NCBI GenBank assembly: GCA_002384725.1 | Contig: DGBF01000040.1 | Location: 1-37,194 of the forward strand | DNA length: 37,194 bases | Source: Flavobacteriales bacterium UBA4011 | GTDB lineage: Bacteria > Bacteroidota > Bacteroidia > Flavobacteriales_D > Crocinitomicaceae | Reading direction: 5' to 3' | Part shown: one piece after another, positions 1 through 8,384 of the stretch | Layout of the letters: each line of letters opens with the position of its first letter | Position numbering within the stretch: the first letter of the stretch is position 1 | Notes under the pieces: generated by a model | What the model saw: only the letters and a program-made list of their open reading frames with translations | Told to the model about the DNA's origin: nothing | Databases searched by the model: none | Translations under genes and position numbers: made by a program

Positions 1-145
1 TTCTGTCGCATCTACCAAATTTAACCGATTTAAACTGATAAAATTCAAATGTTACAAAATAAATTCAATTGAAAATCAGTACTTTAGTTATTTATCTGAT
101 TCCATTTTTTATAAAAAAGTAACAAAATAGTCAGATGCGCCAGAA
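1..145 (+). mobile_element. MITE-like element, copy 1
   Basis: A non-coding AT-rich segment bounded by terminal inverted repeats. The left end is TTCTGTCGCATCT (1-13) and the right end AGATGCGCCAGAA (133-145), the reverse complement with one mismatch. A second copy lies in opposite orientation at 9544-9666. The two share an identical 26-bp left end and an identical internal block of about 32 bp containing the palindrome TTCAATTGAA. This copy has roughly 25 extra bases between those blocks. No open frame is present, so any movement would need a transposase from elsewhere. The left flank is outside the window, so a target-site duplication cannot be tested. It could instead be a structured intergenic repeat that does not transpose. 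Confidence 0.6.
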
Positions 146-207
146 CCGAATCGAGTCAATCTAAAGCGACAGATCTTATTTGATAGGCTAATTTTCCATC
201 AATCCAT

Positions 208-215
208 TATCTTTG
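208..215 (+). promoter_or_regulatory. -7 box TATCTTTG for the sulfatase gene
   Basis: This is an exact match to the Bacteroidota consensus TAnnTTTG, five bases before the ATG at 221. A TTTG at 179-182 could be the -33 element, but the 25-base spacer is long. If it is used, the transcript would begin at or near the start codon. Confidence 0.45.
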
Positions 216-220
216 TCGAG

Positions 221-2107
221 ATGATCAAACGCGCTCTACCAAGATTTCTGTTTCTACTCAAACTTTTAGCCTTTTGGATTCTGGTATTCCATGTTATGCG
301 CGTACTTTTCATTGCGCACAACGCTGGAAAAGTTTCCGATGCTGGATGGGGCGAAGTGTCCAAAGCCTTTTTCTATTCATTCCGATTAGATTTAACAACG
401 GCGGCCATTTTATCCCTGCTTCCATTCATCGTTTATACATTATGGAAAACGTCAGGAAGCTCAGTCCTAAAAACCGTATTCAAAGTTGTATTGGCTTTTT
501 TCGTTATTGTGATTGTTCTATTGTCTGCTGGGGAAATCAATGTGTATCCTGAGTGGAATCATAAACTGAGCGGAAGAGTTTTCACCCATTTGGCCAATCC
601 TGATGAAGTAGGACGAACCGCCAGCTGGAAAATGGTGTTTTGGTTTAGTTTGTATGCCATTCTCGGTTTACTTTCAGCGCAATTCATTCATAAAAAACTG
701 TTCCAAAAAGATTTAAACGAAGAACCGAAGAGAAATTGGGCAGTTGCTATACCGACATTATTGGTTTTTCTATTGTTAACACCTATTCTTATCATTCTAG
801 CACGCGGTGGTTTACAACCCATTCCGATAAATATCGACGCAGCTTATTACAGCAGCGGGAAAAACTCCAGCGTGGCAAATGACATTAGCGTTAATACGAC
901 CTATAATTTCGCTAAAAGTTACTTGTTGCACAACCGAAACAATTTAGATGATGTTTTCCCTAAGATGGATTACAATAAAGCGGTATCAATCAAAAATAAT
1001 TTGTACTCTACCGAAGTTGATACTTTAAACCAAATTCTATCCAATAATCGTCCCAACATTGTCTTCGTTGTTTTAGAAGGTTGGTCCGCAAACGCGATGA
1101 AATCATTGACATATGTGGAAGGTGTAACGCCCTATTTTGATAAACTCACGAAACAAGGCGTTCTTTTTTCCAAATTTTATGCCAACGGGGGAACTTCTGA
1201 AATAGGGAATGGAACCATTTTCGGCGGATTCCCTGCTCTTCCTGAAATTTCTATGTCCATGCAACCGGGAAAACACAGGAAACTGCCTTCGATGAACGAG
1301 GACTTGAAAAAGTTGGGCTATTATTCTGGTTACGTTTTCAGTGGCGACTTGAAATATGGAAACATAGGCAGTTTCTTCATCGACCATGGTTTTGACAAAG
1401 TAGAAGATGAAAATGACTTTCCAAAAGACATAGAAAGAGGACGATTGAATTATTACGACGAAGATTTATACAAATACTTCCTCAAGAACATCAATTCTAC
1501 CAAGGAACCCTTTTTGCAGGCGGCATTTACAGGCAGCACTCATTCGCCGTATGATTATCCAAAACGGAAAAATCAGACGTACAAAGGCCGTGAACAAGAA
1601 TACATGAACAGCATGATTTACGCCGATGAAGAATTGCACAAATTCCTTCAGAAATGCAAAAAGGAAAAATGGTATAAAAACACCTTATTCGTTCTCGTGT
1701 CGGATCATGGCCATACCACGCCAGAGCAAAATGACCCCAACCAAGGCAGTTATTTCCACATTCCCCTTCTGATGTTTGGAGAAGTGATTAAGCCTGAAAT
1801 GAGAGGGCAAAAAATAGATATTATTGGAGGACAAAACGACATCGTCGCTACACTTTTCGGACAAATGAAAATCGACGCTTCGAATTACCCTTGGAGCAAA
1901 AACCTTTTGAATCCAGGTTCGAAATCATTTGCTTTACACACGGTAAATAGAGGCTATGGCTGGATTTCGGAAGAAGGAAATTTCAGTTACAATCTTGACG
2001 TAAAAAGACATTTAGATCAAAACTATTCGCCCGAAGATCTGAAAAAGCAATCTGTACTTTGTCGGGCGTATCTTGTCGAATTATACCGTCAATTTAAGGT
2101 TTTATAA
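221..2107 (+). CDS. Membrane sulfatase / LTA synthase-like transferase
   Basis: A 628-residue protein of the alkaline phosphatase superfamily (LtaS/MdoB/sulfatase type). About five N-terminal transmembrane segments (near 9-30, 52-75, 83-104, 137-156, 173-195) precede an extracytoplasmic catalytic domain from about 275 to 560. Metal and nucleophile positions are visible: E286 in VLEGWS, T325 in GGTSE (likely nucleophile), H441 in STHSPY, and D495-H496 in SDHGH. Family members move phosphoglycerol or phosphoethanolamine groups onto envelope glycans or lipids; the substrate cannot be read from sequence. It stands alone, with its own -7 box just upstream and queA 100 bases downstream. The ATG at 221 places the first membrane helix right at the N-terminus, as expected. 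Confidence 0.85.
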   Translation: MIKRALPRFLFLLKLLAFWILVFHVMRVLFIAHNAGKVSDAGWGEVSKAFFYSFRLDLTTAAILSLLPFIVYTLWKTSGSSVLKTVFKVVLAFFVIVIVLLSAGEINVYPEWNHKLSGRVFTHLANPDEVGRTASWKMVFWFSLYAILGLLSAQFIHKKLFQKDLNEEPKRNWAVAIPTLLVFLLLTPILIILARGGLQPIPINIDAAYYSSGKNSSVANDISVNTTYNFAKSYLLHNRNNLDDVFPKMDYNKAVSIKNNLYSTEVDTLNQILSNNRPNIVFVVLEGWSANAMKSLTYVEGVTPYFDKLTKQGVLFSKFYANGGTSEIGNGTIFGGFPALPEISMSMQPGKHRKLPSMNEDLKKLGYYSGYVFSGDLKYGNIGSFFIDHGFDKVEDENDFPKDIERGRLNYYDEDLYKYFLKNINSTKEPFLQAAFTGSTHSPYDYPKRKNQTYKGREQEYMNSMIYADEELHKFLQKCKKEKWYKNTLFVLVSDHGHTTPEQNDPNQGSYFHIPLLMFGEVIKPEMRGQKIDIIGGQNDIVATLFGQMKIDASNYPWSKNLLNPGSKSFALHTVNRGYGWISEEGNFSYNLDVKRHLDQNYSPEDLKKQSVLCRAYLVELYRQFKVL

Positions 2108-2171
2108 AACTGTATTTGGCCGATTCTAAAAACAAACGTAGAATTAGTCGAAGGTTCAGGTCCTTTTTTCT

Positions 2172-2179
2172 TAACTTTG
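2172..2179 (+). promoter_or_regulatory. -7 box TAACTTTG for queA
   Basis: An exact TAnnTTTG match 28 bases before the queA ATG. No convincing TTG -33 element is visible; GGTTC around 2154 is the nearest candidate. Confidence 0.5.
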
Positions 2180-2207
2180 CAATCTTTTTTGAAAAAATTC
2201 AGTACAT

Positions 2208-3266
2208 ATGAGTAAAATGAAACTTTCCGAATTCAATTTCGACCTTCCGGAAGAATTGATTGCAGAACATCCAACATTAAATCGTGATGAAGCGAAATTG
2301 ATGGTTGTCCACAAGGACACGGGTAAAATTGAGCATAGAATGTTCAAGGATATCATCAATTATTTCTCTGAGAATGATGTGATGATCATGAACAACACGA
2401 AAGTTTTTCCAGCACGTATGTATGGAAACAAAGAAAAAACAGGTGCGAAAATCGAAGTTTTCTTGCTTCGTGAATTGAACCGTGAAAGTTTATTGTGGGA
2501 CGTGCTTGTTGACCCAGCTAGAAAAATCAGAATCGGAAACAAATTGTATTTCGGTGAAGATGATTCATTGGTAGCTGAGGTTATCGACAACACGACATCA
2601 AGAGGGCGTACATTGCGTTTCTTGTTTGATGGAACGTACGAAGAATTCAAGATGAAAATCACTGAATTGGGAGAAACACCTCTTCCGAAGTACATCAAAC
2701 GCGATGTGGAACCTGAAGATGAAGAACGTTACCAAACGATTTTCGCAAAAGAAGAAGGCGCTGTTGCAGCTCCAACTGCAGGATTACACTTTTCTCGTCA
2801 ATTGATGAAACGCTTGGAGTTGAAAGGCGTGAACTTCGCTGAAATTACTTTGCATATTGGTTTGGGAACTTTCCGCGCTGTTGAAGTTGAGGATTTGACG
2901 AAACACAAAATGGATTCTGAACAAGCCTTCATTAACAAAAAATGTACGGAGATTGTCAACAAAGGAATTGCAGATAAAAAACGCGTTTGTGCTGTAGGAA
3001 CTACGGTGATGCGTACGATTGAAACCGCAGTTTCTACAGATGGTAAGCTAAATACGTACGGTGGATGGACAAACAAATTCATCTTCCCTCCTTACGAATT
3101 CAGTATTGCAAATTGCATGATTACGAATTTCCACACACCACTTTCAACACTGTTGATGATGGTTTCGGCTTTCGCAGGTCACGAAATGATGCACAAAGCA
3201 TACAAAGAAGCAGTAAAAGAAAAATATCGCTTCTACTCATACGGGGACGCGATGCTTATCATATAA
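2208..3266 (+). CDS. queA: S-adenosylmethionine:tRNA ribosyltransferase-isomerase QueA
   Basis: A 352-residue cytoplasmic enzyme that transfers and isomerises the ribosyl group of S-adenosylmethionine onto 7-aminomethyl-7-deazaguanine in tRNA, giving epoxyqueuosine in the queuosine pathway. Family signatures run through the protein: [12 protein letters not shown] at the N-terminus, [56 protein letters not shown] and [19 protein letters not shown]. Length is normal for the family. The ATG at 2208 is preferred because it puts the conserved FDLP motif about ten residues in. It is monocistronic: promoter upstream, hairpin terminator at 3326-3357, convergent gene beyond. Confidence 0.97.
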   Translation: MSKMKLSEFNFDLPEELIAEHPTLNRDEAKLMVVHKDTGKIEHRMFKDIINYFSENDVMIMNNTKVFPARMYGNKEKTGAKIEVFLLRELNRESLLWDVLVDPARKIRIGNKLYFGEDDSLVAEVIDNTTSRGRTLRFLFDGTYEEFKMKITELGETPLPKYIKRDVEPEDEERYQTIFAKEEGAVAAPTAGLHFSRQLMKRLELKGVNFAEITLHIGLGTFRAVEVEDLTKHKMDSEQAFINKKCTEIVNKGIADKKRVCAVGTTVMRTIETAVSTDGKLNTYGGWTNKFIFPPYEFSIANCMITNFHTPLSTLLMMVSAFAGHEMMHKAYKEAVKEKYRFYSYGDAMLII

Positions 3267-3325
3267 ACAAGAATTGAGAAATAAGAAGTTAGAAGTTTTA
3301 AAAACTGATTTCTCTCATCATCTTT

Positions 3326-3357
3326 AAAGCGGATTCTTTAATAAGGGCCGCTTTTTT
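3326..3357 (+). terminator. Rho-independent terminator after queA
   Basis: Stem AAAGCGG (3326-3332) pairs with CCGCTTT (3348-3354) around a 15-base loop, followed by six T residues (3352-3357). It lies 60 bases past the queA stop. Confidence 0.75.
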
Positions 3358-3454
3358 ATTGAACAAAAAAAAGCGAAATCAGCAAATTCAATCCAACTTC
3401 GCACTATTCTCTAAAGAATCAGCAAATTCTTAGTTCTAATTTCTTCCTTCTTAT

Positions 3455-4174
3455 TTAACTGGAAAAGCGATATTTGAAAATGCACCAAATTGCGCGAAAC
3501 CCATCTTTCCAGCCAATTTTCTTGCCTTCTTCGTAGGTTCTACCATAATAAGAAATACCAACTTCGTAAATTCGGATTCCTTTTCGCTTCGCTAATTTAG
3601 CGGTGATTTCTGGTTCAATGCCGAAACGATTTTCTTTTATTTCAATTTCCTTCGCGATAGAAGTACGAATTAATTTATAGCATGTTTCCATATCAGAAAG
3701 GTTCAAATTCGTCATCATATTCGAAAGGGTAGTCAACACTTTGTTTCCTATCGAATGCCAGAAAAACAAGATTCGGTGAGGATGATGTCCAACAAATCGC
3801 GATCCATAAACAACATCAGCGTTATCCATAAATACGGGTTTCAACAACAAGTTATATTCCTGCGGATCATACTCCAAATCCGCATCTTGTATGATCATAT
3901 AATCGCCCGTGCATTCTTTGATAGCCCGATTGATCGCTGCTCCTTTTCCCATATTTTTATCTTGGGAGAAAAAACGAATATCCATATTTGGGTTAGCCAC
4001 CATGTATTCTTCCACTTTTGCAACAGTTGCATCTTTCGAGCAATCGTTTACAATCACAATTTCTTTTTGAATATTATTCGGCAATTCAACTTCCTGTACT
4101 TTCTCTAAGATAACCTGAATCGTATTCTCTTCGTTGTACGCAGGTATTAAAATAGAAAGCTTTTGTATGCTCAT
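3455..4174 (-). CDS. Family 2 glycosyltransferase, dolichyl-phosphate-sugar synthase type
   Basis: A 239-residue GT-A fold enzyme. The start IPAYNEENTIQVIL, then VNDCSKD, then GKGAAINRAI and the metal-binding DAD (D97-D99) followed by LEYDPQEY are typical of the DPM1/GtrB group, which transfers a sugar from a nucleotide donor to a polyprenyl phosphate. FGIEPEITAKLAK near residue 180 also fits this group. There is no C-terminal membrane anchor, so it is probably peripheral to the inner membrane. It could supply a lipid-linked sugar to a GT-C enzyme such as the one at 10345-12387, but that link is inference. It is convergent with queA and divergent from cyoE. Confidence 0.85.
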   Translation of the reverse strand: MSIQKLSILIPAYNEENTIQVILEKVQEVELPNNIQKEIVIVNDCSKDATVAKVEEYMVANPNMDIRFFSQDKNMGKGAAINRAIKECTGDYMIIQDADLEYDPQEYNLLLKPVFMDNADVVYGSRFVGHHPHRILFFWHSIGNKVLTTLSNMMTNLNLSDMETCYKLIRTSIAKEIEIKENRFGIEPEITAKLAKRKGIRIYEVGISYYGRTYEEGKKIGWKDGFRAIWCIFKYRFSS

Positions 4175-4213
4175 TTTTTGATTTTATAAAATTAATCTTG
4201 CGAAATAGGGATG

Positions 4214-4221
4214 CAAATATA
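4214..4221 (-). promoter_or_regulatory. -7 box TATATTTG for the GT2 gene
   Basis: An exact TAnnTTTG match on the minus strand, 39 bases upstream of the ATG at 4174. It is back to back with the cyoE promoter. Confidence 0.5.
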
Positions 4222-4274
4222 GAATAATTCCAATTTGTGCCGAATTCATTTCCACTTAACGCAAATTAAATCCG

Positions 4275-4282
4275 TAAATTTG
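4275..4282 (+). promoter_or_regulatory. -7 box TAAATTTG for the cyoE oxidase operon
   Basis: An exact TAnnTTTG match 26 bases before the cyoE GTG start. It shows that the oxidase cluster can be transcribed separately from whatever encodes subunits I and II. Confidence 0.5.
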
Positions 4283-4308
4283 CACCGCATTAAAAAACAT
4301 CTTTTGTT

Positions 4309-5157
4309 GTGCCAAAAAAGCTGAAGCAATATATTTCATTTACCAAGTTCCGCTTATCGTTTTTAGTCGTGGTTTCCGCTCTATCTGGTTATTTGTTTAA
4401 CGGCGGTTCAGATTATTATGAAATTTCCCTTTTGATGATTGGCGGAATGCTCGTTACAGCAGCTTCCAATGGTTCCAACCAAATTTGGGAAAAGGACATC
4501 GATGGTTTAATGAAAAGGACAGCAAAACGACCGCTTCCCATGAAAGAAATGTCCTTGACAGAAGCCTACATTGTTGTTGCCGTTTCTTTAATTGTTGGTT
4601 TGATCATGTTGGCCATGATCAACTGGCCTGCATTTTATTTAGGTATAGCGGCTTACATTTCTTACGTATTCATTTACACTCCTTTGAAACGAATAACTCC
4701 TTGGGCAGTTTTTGTTGGTGCATTTCCAGGAGCCATTCCTCCTATGTTAGGAGCAATTGCTGCAACTGGCGAATTTGGTTTTATCCCAGGAATATTATTT
4801 TTCGTTCAGTTTACATGGCAATTCCCTCATTTTTGGGCCATTGCATGGGTGGTCGACGCGGATTATAGAGCGGGGGGATTTAGTCTTTTGCCCTCCAAAA
4901 AAGGCAAATCGAAAGAATCTGCCTTTCAAATTGCACTCTACTCTTTGGCTTTAATCCCTTTTAGTTTATTGCCTTGGTGGTTGGAAATGACTGGGATATG
5001 GACTTTGATTATCGGCAGTGTGCTCGGTGCATGGTTCTTTTTACTTTCCTATAAATTGTTTTTATCCATGGATGACAAAGACGCTAGAAAACTAATGTTC
5101 GCTTCGTTTGTTTATTTACCAATCATACAGTTTGTGTATGTTTTCGATAAAATATAA
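4309..5157 (+). CDS. cyoE: Protoheme IX farnesyltransferase (heme O synthase)
   Basis: A 282-residue UbiA-superfamily membrane prenyltransferase that adds the farnesyl group to heme B, making heme O for heme-copper oxidases. The start codon is GTG. Two aspartate-containing motifs are visible: SNQIWEKDIDGLMKRTAKRP in the first half (N-x3-D-x3-D type) and the second-half WQFPHFWAIAWVVDADYRAGG. YTPLKRITPWAVFVGAFPGA is also characteristic. About eight or nine membrane helices are evident. It leads an operon with COX3, COX3, COX4, SCO, SCO and DUF420; the gap to the next gene is 27 bases. No heme A synthase gene (ctaA) is in the window. Confidence 0.95.
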   Translation: MPKKLKQYISFTKFRLSFLVVVSALSGYLFNGGSDYYEISLLMIGGMLVTAASNGSNQIWEKDIDGLMKRTAKRPLPMKEMSLTEAYIVVAVSLIVGLIMLAMINWPAFYLGIAAYISYVFIYTPLKRITPWAVFVGAFPGAIPPMLGAIAATGEFGFIPGILFFVQFTWQFPHFWAIAWVVDADYRAGGFSLLPSKKGKSKESAFQIALYSLALIPFSLLPWWLEMTGIWTLIIGSVLGAWFFLLSYKLFLSMDDKDARKLMFASFVYLPIIQFVYVFDKI

Positions 5158-5184
5158 GCTTCAAATACTCTAAAAAATAATAAG

Positions 5185-6243
5185 ATGAGAAAAGATTTTG
5201 ATCAAGAATTGACACCCGAAGTTCGGTTGAAAATGAAAAAGAATCTCGTGTACATTGGAATTTTCAGCATCATAATGCTTTTTGCTGGCTTCACTTCTGC
5301 CTATTTGGTTATGATGGGCGATTCATTTTGGGTAAAAACACCTATGCCGAATGCTTTCTGGATTAGTACAACCTTGATTATACTTTCCAGTTTGAGTTTC
5401 ATTTTGGCCATTCAAAGTGTTAAAAAAGACAATCAAAAAGGATTGCGCTTTTTTATGGCGTTAACCGTTTTCTTGGGTATTTCATTCATTTATTTCCAAT
5501 TTAAAGGATACGGTCAATTGACTGAACTTGGGATCCACCCGGTCAACAACAAAGTAATGGTGACTAACGGCAGAATTGGCGAATACTATGACATCAAAGA
5601 CAACAACGCTTTTATCGAAGTGGACGGAAATAGCTTTATGCAAAAAGGAAAGAAAATTTCGGATGTTAAAATGGAAGAGCTTCAAAAATTTATGGCTCAG
5701 TTTTTAGATTTCGACGAAGAAAAACCCTTTCAGGTAAATTCCTATGCGAAACCTTTTATCCTTTATCTAGATCAAACACCAGTTGCATTTATTGATGGGC
5801 GATTAAAAAAATCAAATGGAGAAAACCTGAGCACCACAGATAAAATCAGGTTGAATGCATTAGCACTCAACATCAAAGACAGACGTGGAGACTTTTTTGC
5901 AAAAGGCGAATTGGGCAAGGATTTCAATATTTATTACAAGGGAAAAGCATTAGAATATGAAAACCGAACGCTCAAGTGGAAAGGAAAACCGCTATCGGCC
6001 TATTTACAGATTAAAGCAATTGAAACAGCCGACACAGCCAGTTCCTTTTTATTCATCATAACCTGCTTGCATTTACTTCATGTTTTCGTTACCATTTTCT
6101 ACCTGATAAGAATCACAATTCGTTCATTTTCAGGCAGCTTTACTTCGGGTGACTATATAAGTCTGCAAAGCGGTTCAATTTTCTGGCATTTTTTAGGCTT
6201 TTTGTGGCTCTATTTACTATTCTTTTTGCTTTTTATTCATTAA
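5185..6243 (+). CDS. Cytochrome c oxidase subunit III-like, with large insertion (paralogue 1)
   Basis: A 352-residue protein with helices near 21-43, 57-76, 88-106, 284-310 and 330-350, matching a five-helix COX3 core. Helix four carries CLHLLHVF, the COX3 H-x2-H-V pattern, and the last helix has IFWHFLGFLWLYLLF, resembling the family YWHF-VW signature. Between helices three and four lies a soluble segment of about 175 residues (107-283), absent from short bacterial COX3 proteins. Subunit III supports the catalytic core of aa3-type oxidases. This is the more divergent of the two paralogues and lacks the SDALTFGG motif of its neighbour. Confidence 0.8.
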   Translation: MRKDFDQELTPEVRLKMKKNLVYIGIFSIIMLFAGFTSAYLVMMGDSFWVKTPMPNAFWISTTLIILSSLSFILAIQSVKKDNQKGLRFFMALTVFLGISFIYFQFKGYGQLTELGIHPVNNKVMVTNGRIGEYYDIKDNNAFIEVDGNSFMQKGKKISDVKMEELQKFMAQFLDFDEEKPFQVNSYAKPFILYLDQTPVAFIDGRLKKSNGENLSTTDKIRLNALALNIKDRRGDFFAKGELGKDFNIYYKGKALEYENRTLKWKGKPLSAYLQIKAIETADTASSFLFIITCLHLLHVFVTIFYLIRITIRSFSGSFTSGDYISLQSGSIFWHFLGFLWLYLLFFLLFIH

Positions 6244-6265
6244 ACTTGCAAAAAAATCTTAACTA

Positions 6266-7303
6266 ATGGCTGGACACGCTTCAAATGAACTTAGCACTGA
6301 ATCTCCTTGGGGAGGTAAAGTCTCTCCATTTTCGACTAGTTACGGAAAACTAATGATGTGGTTTTTTCTTGTATCGGATGCATTGACATTCGGAGGATTA
6401 TTGATCGCATATGGTTTTACTCGTCACAGTGCGCAAGATGCATGGCCAATTGGAGAGGAAACTTTTAACTCTATGCCTTTCTTAGGTCATGGTTATCCTC
6501 TTTTGTATGTTGCCCTAATGACATTTATCCTTATCGTTTCATCTGTAACAATGGTTTTGGCCGTTGAAGCCGGACACCGAATGGATAAAAAAGGTGTTAT
6601 TAAATGGTTGGCTTTAACGATTGTTGGAGGATTTTTCTTCGTTGGATCACAGGCATGGGAGTGGAGTCACTTCATTCACGGTTCAGAATTCGGAAAAGTA
6701 GAACTAGCCGACGGATCGCAAGCAATTGTGAAAGGTCATTTTGGTGAAATCAAGAGTTTCAAAGTAGAAACGGCTGGTGCACATCATAAAAAAGGAGAAG
6801 TAATTAAAGAAGACCTTCTTCACGCTTATCAGCATGCAATGTCGGCAGGTCAAATCAAACATGATGGAAAAAGCGCTTTGTTAACTTTACATGACGGTTC
6901 TATCGTAAGCGTTCAGAAAGAAGCAGACGAGCATTTAGAATTAGTCATCAAAACAAATGGTGACAAATATAAAATCGGAAATAAGATTGAAGGTAAAGAA
7001 GCCTTAAATATTTATGGCGAAGCAGTTTACAGCGGTGAAAAAAACCGAGTAATCTATGGAGCAAATTTGGAGCAAAACGAATACGGTCCTCAACAATACG
7101 GACAGTTTTTCTTCTTCATTACTGGATTCCACGGTTTCCACGTATTCTCTGGGGTAATCATCAACATTATTATTTTAATGGGAGTAATAAAAGGAACGTA
7201 CCACAAAAGAGGACATTACGAAATGGTTGAGAAGACAGGATTGTATTGGCACTTTGTAGATTTAGTTTGGGTATTCGTATTTACATTCTTCTACTTAGTA
7301 TAA
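6266..7303 (+). CDS. Cytochrome c oxidase subunit III, with insertion (paralogue 2)
   Basis: A 345-residue protein clearly of the COX3 family: LVSDALTFGGLLIAYG in helix one, QAWEWSHFIHG after helix three, ITGFHGFHVFSGV in helix four and GLYWHFVDLVWVFVFTFF in helix five. An insertion of about 140 residues (138-278), rich in charged residues and beta-like stretches, separates EWSHFIHG from the FFFFITGFHG helix, the same place as in the preceding paralogue. It starts 22 bases after paralogue 1 and 22 bases before the subunit IV gene, so co-transcription is very likely. It is the more canonical partner and probably the main subunit III. Confidence 0.92.
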   Translation: MAGHASNELSTESPWGGKVSPFSTSYGKLMMWFFLVSDALTFGGLLIAYGFTRHSAQDAWPIGEETFNSMPFLGHGYPLLYVALMTFILIVSSVTMVLAVEAGHRMDKKGVIKWLALTIVGGFFFVGSQAWEWSHFIHGSEFGKVELADGSQAIVKGHFGEIKSFKVETAGAHHKKGEVIKEDLLHAYQHAMSAGQIKHDGKSALLTLHDGSIVSVQKEADEHLELVIKTNGDKYKIGNKIEGKEALNIYGEAVYSGEKNRVIYGANLEQNEYGPQQYGQFFFFITGFHGFHVFSGVIINIIILMGVIKGTYHKRGHYEMVEKTGLYWHFVDLVWVFVFTFFYLV

Positions 7304-7325
7304 CTAAACGCATTAAACATCGATT

Positions 7326-7694
7326 ATGGAAAGAGATGACATTATAGAATATTCGTTGTACACTCATCATGATGATGAGCAAGGAAAGAAACTTAGAAAG
7401 AAAATTTGGATGGTTACACTGCTACTAACATTAGTGACAGTTGTAGAAGTATTTTTAGGAGCAATGATCAAGCAGGATAGCGCTGCATGGCCATATGTTA
7501 AACTTACGTTTATCATTCTTACCTTATTAAAAGCAGGATACATTATTTTGAGCTTTATGCACCTTGGTGATGAGAAAAAAGCAATGAAATATGTCATTCT
7601 CGCTCCTTATATTGTATTTGTTATCTATTTGATATTCATCGCATTAACAGAAGGAGCATACGTCGGAAACGCGGTTAATTCTTATGGAGCTTAA
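7326..7694 (+). CDS. Cytochrome c oxidase subunit IV-like membrane protein
   Basis: A 122-residue protein with three predicted helices (about 27-47, 57-78, 88-111), matching prokaryotic cytochrome c oxidase subunit IV in size and topology. LKAGYIILSFMHLGDEKKAM is the recognisable family stretch, between helices two and three. Such small subunits stabilise aa3-type oxidases or help their assembly. It lies directly after the COX3 pair. Confidence 0.85.
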   Translation: MERDDIIEYSLYTHHDDEQGKKLRKKIWMVTLLLTLVTVVEVFLGAMIKQDSAAWPYVKLTFIILTLLKAGYIILSFMHLGDEKKAMKYVILAPYIVFVIYLIFIALTEGAYVGNAVNSYGA

Positions 7695-7709
7695 CAGCAC
7701 ATTTCAGTA

Positions 7710-8384
7710 ATGACAAAAAAAACGAATGCTGGTCGAAAAAAAGTAGTAATGGCCTTTCTACTTTTATTTGCGCCAGCTTTTTTCTTGGTCTTTTTTTCAA
7801 CTCGAAGTTGTTCTAATAACTTCAAAGAATTAGATGATTTCGGACTGGCAAAAGATTATTCTTTCATCGATATAAATGGGGAAAAACGGACATCCAAAGA
7901 TTTTGAAGGAGACATCGTTCTCATAACAACCTTGCAGGGAACTTGTCCTGATGATTGTGCGGTATTGTTCTTCAACCTTCAACAGGCGATCTATCAACAC
8001 ATCTATACCAACAAGGGTAAAAAACTCAAGCAAGTTCGGATTATTTCTTTTGCAACAGACGGCGAAGGAAACCCGCTAGAGGATGTTACCCCTATTGCTG
8101 AGATGCTAAAAGATCGTGTTCCAAATTACGATCCTGAAACATGGGTTTTAGCCAAGGGCGATGCAAGAATCGTTTATAATTTTGAAAGAAACAACCAAAA
8201 CCTTTTACAAGAAGGCGATGAGTTTTATGGCGGTCAAGCTTTTCAAGAGTTAATCCTTTTGTTGGACAAGAAAAATCATCTTCGCATGGCATTGCGTGGA
8301 GACGAAGAAGGAATGATTCGCCGTATGAAGGAACACGTTGCCTTGCTGCAAAAACAGTACGATAAAGAAAGGGCGAAAAAATGA
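7710..8384 (+). CDS. SCO-like thioredoxin-fold protein lacking the copper-ligand histidine
   Basis: A 224-residue protein with one N-terminal membrane anchor (about 11-30) and an SCO1/SenC-like domain. The redox/copper motif is present as C79-PDD-C83 (CxxxC) after LITTLQGT. The downstream position that holds the conserved SCO histidine (H172 in the next gene) falls at F178 when the two are aligned back from the LLLD/TLVD strand. The protein should therefore be redox-competent but may not bind copper like SCO1. It overlaps the next gene, a canonical SCO, by four bases (ATGA), so the two are probably translationally coupled. A role as thiol reductase for oxidase assembly is inference. Confidence 0.75.
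   Translation: MTKKTNAGRKKVVMAFLLLFAPAFFLVFFSTRSCSNNFKELDDFGLAKDYSFIDINGEKRTSKDFEGDIVLITTLQGTCPDDCAVLFFNLQQAIYQHIYTNKGKKLKQVRIISFATDGEGNPLEDVTPIAEMLKDRVPNYDPETWVLAKGDARIVYNFERNNQNLLQEGDEFYGGQAFQELILLLDKKNHLRMALRGDEEGMIRRMKEHVALLQKQYDKERAKK

Noticed and set aside
3377..3429. A 13-bp direct repeat, AATCAGCAAATTC, at 3377-3389 and 3417-3429, as a possible attachment or target-site duplication.
   Set aside because: Only 27 bases lie between the copies, there is no mobile gene, and AT-rich words of this type recur between genes in this phylum.
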